Shown here piece after piece: positions 60,965 to 64,000 of a stretch of 64,000 nt of DNA (positions within the stretch are counted from its first letter, which is position 1; the number at the start of each line of letters is the position of its first letter). The position numbers and the translations under genes are program-made. The notes beneath the pieces were generated by a model that had not been told where the DNA came from, made no database searches, and saw only the letters and a list, made by a program, of their open reading frames with translations. Source of the DNA: JBCFAY01 sp038562375 (lineage in GTDB: Bacteria; Bacillota; Clostridia; Christensenellales; CAG-138); assembly GCA_038562375.1 (NCBI GenBank), contig JBCFAY010000005.1:1-64000 (forward strand), written 5' to 3'.

Positions 60965-61312
60965 TTATGCACGATTGGAGAAACGAGTGATGAAGGAACG
61001 AAGCGTATCTGCGTCCACGGCGCCGGCGAGCGTGCCGAGGGCAACAAGAACCGCGACGGCAACGCTGGTGTTATCGACCGTAACGTTAACCGTATTTCCG
61101 TTTCCGTTATCCCTGACGATGGTCCTAAGGTTCTGATCCTGATCCTGATCCTGCAATTGCGCCTGCAACTGCGCCTGGAGCTGTTCCTGCAACTGCAGTT
61201 GATCCTGTTCCTGTTCCTGCGCCTGGGCTTGGGCCTGGGCTTGCGCCTGATCCTGATCCTGATCCTGCCAAGAACAACATCTATATCTGTAGCAGCATGC
61301 CATATATTTCAC
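60965..61312 (-). CDS. Glutamine-dipeptide-repeat protein (spore-coat-like)
   Basis: A 115-residue protein: a Cys/Tyr-rich start (MKYMACCYRYRCCSW), then about 40 residues where every second residue is Gln (DQ, AQ, EQ, LQ dipeptides), then NGNGNTVNVTVDNTSVAVAVLV and a basic C-terminus. Perfect AAGGAGGTGAAAT precedes the ATG, so it is translated. The Q-alternating core plus the asparagine/valine strand is typical of small spore-coat proteins of Clostridia and Bacilli; the assignment is by composition, not homology. It is probably under sporulation control. Confidence 0.72.
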   Translation of the reverse strand: MKYMACCYRYRCCSWQDQDQDQAQAQAQAQAQEQEQDQLQLQEQLQAQLQAQLQDQDQDQNLRTIVRDNGNGNTVNVTVDNTSVAVAVLVALGTLAGAVDADTLRSFITRFSNRA

Positions 61313-61565
61313 CTCCTTTTCCCGGGTATATGGTATTGTATGTATAACAATGTCCGCTTGTTACTGCAAATATATGGCGCTGTGATGTTTCGCCATGTGT
61401 TTTGTCATACGGTTTTGTGCGGCATTCGGGGGTCGTTTATAACGCGCCGCAGCCCGGTCGTTTGACGCATCCGAATGGAACTGTTATATTTTTATTGGAA
61501 CAATCCGGGCGCTAAGGCGTTGGGAAGGCGCGCGCCGGGGAATATAAATGCGAAGGGGGCTGAGG

Positions 61566-63338
61566 ATGCGGGGAGATCTTCTGAACAAGTTCAAAGAATC
61601 CGTGCAATCGGTGCTGCCCGTAAGCGCCATCGTGCTCGCGCTGCATTGGACGATTGCCCCGATGCCCTTTTACATGCTGATGCTCTTTCTCACGGCCACG
61701 CTTCTTTTGATCGTGGGGATGAGCGTGTTCTCCCTGGGCGCGGAGCTTGCGATGTCGCCCATCGGCGAGGCGATCGGCGCGGAGCTGACCTCTTCGGGGA
61801 AATTGACGCTGATCGTCGCCGCGGCGTTCGTGCTCGGCGTGGTGGTTACGCTCGCGGAGCCGGATCTGCAGGTTCTGACCAAGCAGGTTCCGGCGGTGCC
61901 GGATATGGTGCTGATCGCCGCCGTGGCGGTGGGCGTGGGCCTGTTCCTGGTGCTGGCGCTCTTGAGGGTGCTCTTCGAGCTTTCGCTTTCGCTGATGCTT
62001 CTGGTGTCCTACGCGGTGGTGTTTGCCGTCGCGGCGCTGGTCGCGCCGGACTATCTGGCCGTCGGCTTTGATTCGGGCGGCGTGACCACCGGCCCGATCA
62101 CGGTCCCGTTCATCATTTCCTTCGGCGTGGGCGTTTCTGCGGTCAGGGGCGGCAAATACTCGGAGGAGGACAGCTTCGGCCTGTGCGCACTCTGCTCGAT
62201 CGGCCCGATTTTAGCGGTGCTGATCATGGGCCGTTTCTACGATCCGTCGGTTTCGGGCTACGCCTTTGAAGCGGGCGCGAATGTGAACAGCTTTTTGGAG
62301 CTGATCGGCGCTTACTCTCAAGGCCTGGTGCGGTTCTTCCAGGAGGTACTCTCGGTCCTCATGCCGATCGTGGCGATATTCATCCTCGTGCAGCTCGTGC
62401 GCCTGAAGCTCTCGCGCACGAGGCTTGTCCGGATACTGGTCGGCATCGGGTACACGCTCGTGGGGCTCGTCGTGTTCCTGACGGGCGTGAACATCGGCTT
62501 CATGCCCGCGGGCAAGTATATCGGGCAAATGATCGCGTCGCTGCCCTACCGCTGGATATTGCTGCCGCTGAGCGCGCTGATCGGGTTCTTTATCGTCTAT
62601 GCGGAGCCCGCGGTGCACGTGCTCAACAAGCAGATCGAGGAGATCACGAGCGGCGCGATCTCCAAACGCATGATGATGGCGGGCCTTTCCATCGGCGTGA
62701 GCGTGGCGCTGACGCTGTCCGTACTGAGGGTGCTGACCGGGGCGAGCATCTGGCTTTTTTTGCTCCCCTGCTATGCGGCCGCGCTGGCGCTGACGTTCTT
62801 TACGCCCAAGCTGTTCACGGCGATCGCGTTCGACTCGGGCGGCGTCGCGGCGGGAACGATGACCGCGGCGTTCCTGCTTCCCTTCGCGGCGGGCGTGTGC
62901 GAGGCTGTCGGCGGCAGCGTCATGACCGACGCCTTCGGGGTCGTCGGGATGGTCGCTTCGATGCCGCTGGTGTCGATCCAGCTCCTCGGCGTGCTCTACG
63001 AGCGCAAGCTCAAGCTCAGCCGCGCGCTGGAGAGCGACCTGCAGGAGGATCTCGAGCGCATGGAATTGGAAGAACCCCTATGGGATGAGGAAGCCGAACA
63101 GGACGAAGCGAAGCCTGCGGACGATGCGCCCGAATGCGCGGCGCAACCCGCCGGGCCGGCGGAAGCGGCGCAGCGGGAAGCCGCGGCGCCAGAACCGGGG
63201 CTGCCTGAGCCTGCCGCGCCGGACGGCGGCGGGGCGGATGATTCGGCGGAGCCTCCCGCAGCGCCCGAGCAGGCGCGGGGCGACGCGAAAGAGGATCGGG
63301 AAAGAGGAATGCCGGGCAGAGGGGTTTGCCCGGATTGA
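61566..63338 (+). CDS. DUF1538 two-repeat membrane protein
   Basis: A 590-residue protein with two homologous DUF1538 halves of six or so helices each. Both halves carry AEP motifs (LAEPDLQVLTKQV; YAEPAVHVLNKQIEEIT) and repeat GFDSGGVTTGPITVPFI / AFDSGGVAAGTMTAAFL. A long acidic Pro/Ala/Glu-rich tail (about residues 505-590) follows and is not part of the domain. Function is unknown; DUF1538 proteins are predicted transporters. ATG 61566 after AAGGGGGC is preferred to ATG 61548. It directly precedes a P-II-like gene. Confidence 0.88.
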   Translation: MRGDLLNKFKESVQSVLPVSAIVLALHWTIAPMPFYMLMLFLTATLLLIVGMSVFSLGAELAMSPIGEAIGAELTSSGKLTLIVAAAFVLGVVVTLAEPDLQVLTKQVPAVPDMVLIAAVAVGVGLFLVLALLRVLFELSLSLMLLVSYAVVFAVAALVAPDYLAVGFDSGGVTTGPITVPFIISFGVGVSAVRGGKYSEEDSFGLCALCSIGPILAVLIMGRFYDPSVSGYAFEAGANVNSFLELIGAYSQGLVRFFQEVLSVLMPIVAIFILVQLVRLKLSRTRLVRILVGIGYTLVGLVVFLTGVNIGFMPAGKYIGQMIASLPYRWILLPLSALIGFFIVYAEPAVHVLNKQIEEITSGAISKRMMMAGLSIGVSVALTLSVLRVLTGASIWLFLLPCYAAALALTFFTPKLFTAIAFDSGGVAAGTMTAAFLLPFAAGVCEAVGGSVMTDAFGVVGMVASMPLVSIQLLGVLYERKLKLSRALESDLQEDLERMELEEPLWDEEAEQDEAKPADDAPECAAQPAGPAEAAQREAAAPEPGLPEPAAPDGGGADDSAEPPAAPEQARGDAKEDRERGMPGRGVCPD

Positions 63339-63350
63339 AGGAGGATACAG

Positions 63351-64000
63351 ATGCCGCACAGGGATGCGATCGTATTCATGGTGGTAATCGTAAATAGAAC
63401 CAGGGGTGAGCGCCTCGCGGAACTCTTCGCCAAGGAGGGCGTGACGTTCCATCTGCTCGCCCTCGGGCGCGGAACCGCCGATCGAAAGCTGCTCGCTTAT
63501 CTTGGCCTCGGCGAGACGGAGAAGGAGATCCTGTTCAGCGCGATGCCCAAATCCACGGCGGTCAAGCTTTTAAAGATGCTCGACTGCGAGTGCTCGCTGC
63601 ACCTGCCGGGCAAAGGGATCGCGTTCTGCGTGGGCATCAGCGCTTACGCGGACGCCGCGTCGCGCACGAGGCTCTACGGCGCATGTCAAATACAGGGAGG
63701 GGAACCGATGGAACAAGCGTATCGATATGATTTGATCATCGCGGTAACCAATCAGGGCTATGCCGACGAGGTGATGGACACCGCCAAAGCCGCCGGAGCT
63801 CCGGGCGGAACGGTGCTGCACGCGCGCGGCGTGGGCATGAAGCACGCGGAAAAATTCTTCGGGATCACGATCCATCCCGAAAAGGAGATGCTCCTGATAT
63901 TGGCACAAAAGGAGCATTGCCAGGGGATCATGACCGCGATCGTGGAAAAAAGCGGATTAAAGACGGATGCGAAAACCATCGCGTTCGCGCTGCCCGTCTC
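63351..64000 (+). CDS. P-II-like protein (partial, two domains)
   Basis: A frame of at least 216 codons running off the window end, with GGAGGA before ATG 63351. The first half has a beta-alpha-beta ferredoxin-like fold (VVIVNRTRGERLAELFAKEG, then the helix before LLKMLDCECSLHLPGKG). The second repeats that fold (DLIIAVTNQGYADEVMDTAK, TVLHARGVGMKHAEKFFG, MLLILAQKE), like PII/GlnB-type signal proteins. P-II-like proteins next to DUF1538 genes are probable regulators of that transporter. The C-terminus is missing. Confidence 0.85.
   Translation, partial: MPHRDAIVFMVVIVNRTRGERLAELFAKEGVTFHLLALGRGTADRKLLAYLGLGETEKEILFSAMPKSTAVKLLKMLDCECSLHLPGKGIAFCVGISAYADAASRTRLYGACQIQGGEPMEQAYRYDLIIAVTNQGYADEVMDTAKAAGAPGGTVLHARGVGMKHAEKFFGITIHPEKEMLLILAQKEHCQGIMTAIVEKSGLKTDAKTIAFALPV

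Noticed and set aside
1..64000. CRISPR arrays, rRNA genes, complete insertion sequences, intact integrase
   Set aside because: No regularly spaced repeats, no rRNA sequence and no intact transposase or integrase were seen on either strand.

Overview
The window looks like a chromosomal segment of a GC-rich, low-oxygen Bacillota/Clostridia-type bacterium. The evidence is the gene order tuf-rpmG-secE-nusG-rplK-rplA-rplJ-rplL, consensus sigma-A promoters with strong Shine-Dalgarno sites, a tungsten-type aldehyde:ferredoxin oxidoreductase, iron-sulfur flavoproteins, several electron-transfer flavoprotein (Etf) pairs with acyl-CoA or FAD dehydrogenases, and a probable spore-coat-like protein. No 16S rRNA is present, so the genus cannot be named.

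Layout. 1-4.2 kb: translation/transcription core cluster with an L10 leader. It ends in a run of perfect hairpins and is not followed by rpoB. 4.3-9.7 kb: EamA transporter, cytosine-deaminase-like hydrolase, the remnant of a second such hydrolase, an esterase, an AT-rich orphan gene and an L,D-transpeptidase. 9.8-15.3 kb: an orphan consensus promoter, then a tRNA-Arg(UCU) gene split into a 5' half (10026) and a 3' half (15188-15237). Between the halves lies a 5.1-kb segment of lower GC with an intact tRNA-Arg(CCU), an M20 amidohydrolase, two membrane proteins (one DUF5058) and a divergent regulator. 15.5-20.4 kb: BMP-type (nucleoside-like) ABC importer behind a perfect LacI-type palindrome. 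20.6-24.9 kb: two divergent iron-sulfur flavoproteins, AOR and a GntR regulator. 25-27.7 kb: a pterin-binding methyltransferase-like protein, a broken periplasmic-binding-type domain and a split chromate transporter. 27.65-31.43 kb: NlpC/P60 hydrolase and motAB, flanked by a roughly 330-bp imperfect direct repeat that itself carries a tRNA-3'-end-like tail and a terminator.

31.5-38 kb: GNAT, an unknown membrane protein, two amidohydrolases (8-oxoguanine-deaminase/chlorohydrolase type) around a frameshifted iron-sulfur flavoprotein, an XRE-cupin regulator and SdpI. 38.1-41.9 kb: bcd-etfB-etfA, in which EtfA is fused in frame to a crotonase (enoyl-CoA hydratase). 42.3-44.4 kb: DAO-family oxidase and a GntR regulator. 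44.4-55.2 kb: an apparent polyol/hydroxyacid locus made of FGGY kinase, AraC regulator, GldA-like dehydrogenase and two divergent FAD-dehydrogenase-EtfB-EtfA modules. 55.4-60.7 kb: two convergent potassium uptake systems (TrkA/TrkH-like and KtrA/KtrB-like) separated by a 73-bp IS-end-derived miniature element. 60.9-64 kb: a glutamine-dipeptide-repeat protein, a DUF1538 membrane protein and an adjoining P-II-like protein cut off by the window end.

The genes suggest fermentative metabolism of amino-acid conjugates, nucleobases and polyols. Electrons would pass through flavin/Etf systems (three Etf pairs within 17 kb) and ferredoxin-linked enzymes. The most unusual items are the EtfA-crotonase fusion, the paired FAD/Etf modules, the tRNA-split island with its two-membrane-protein cargo, and the repeated tRNA-tail/terminator module around motAB.
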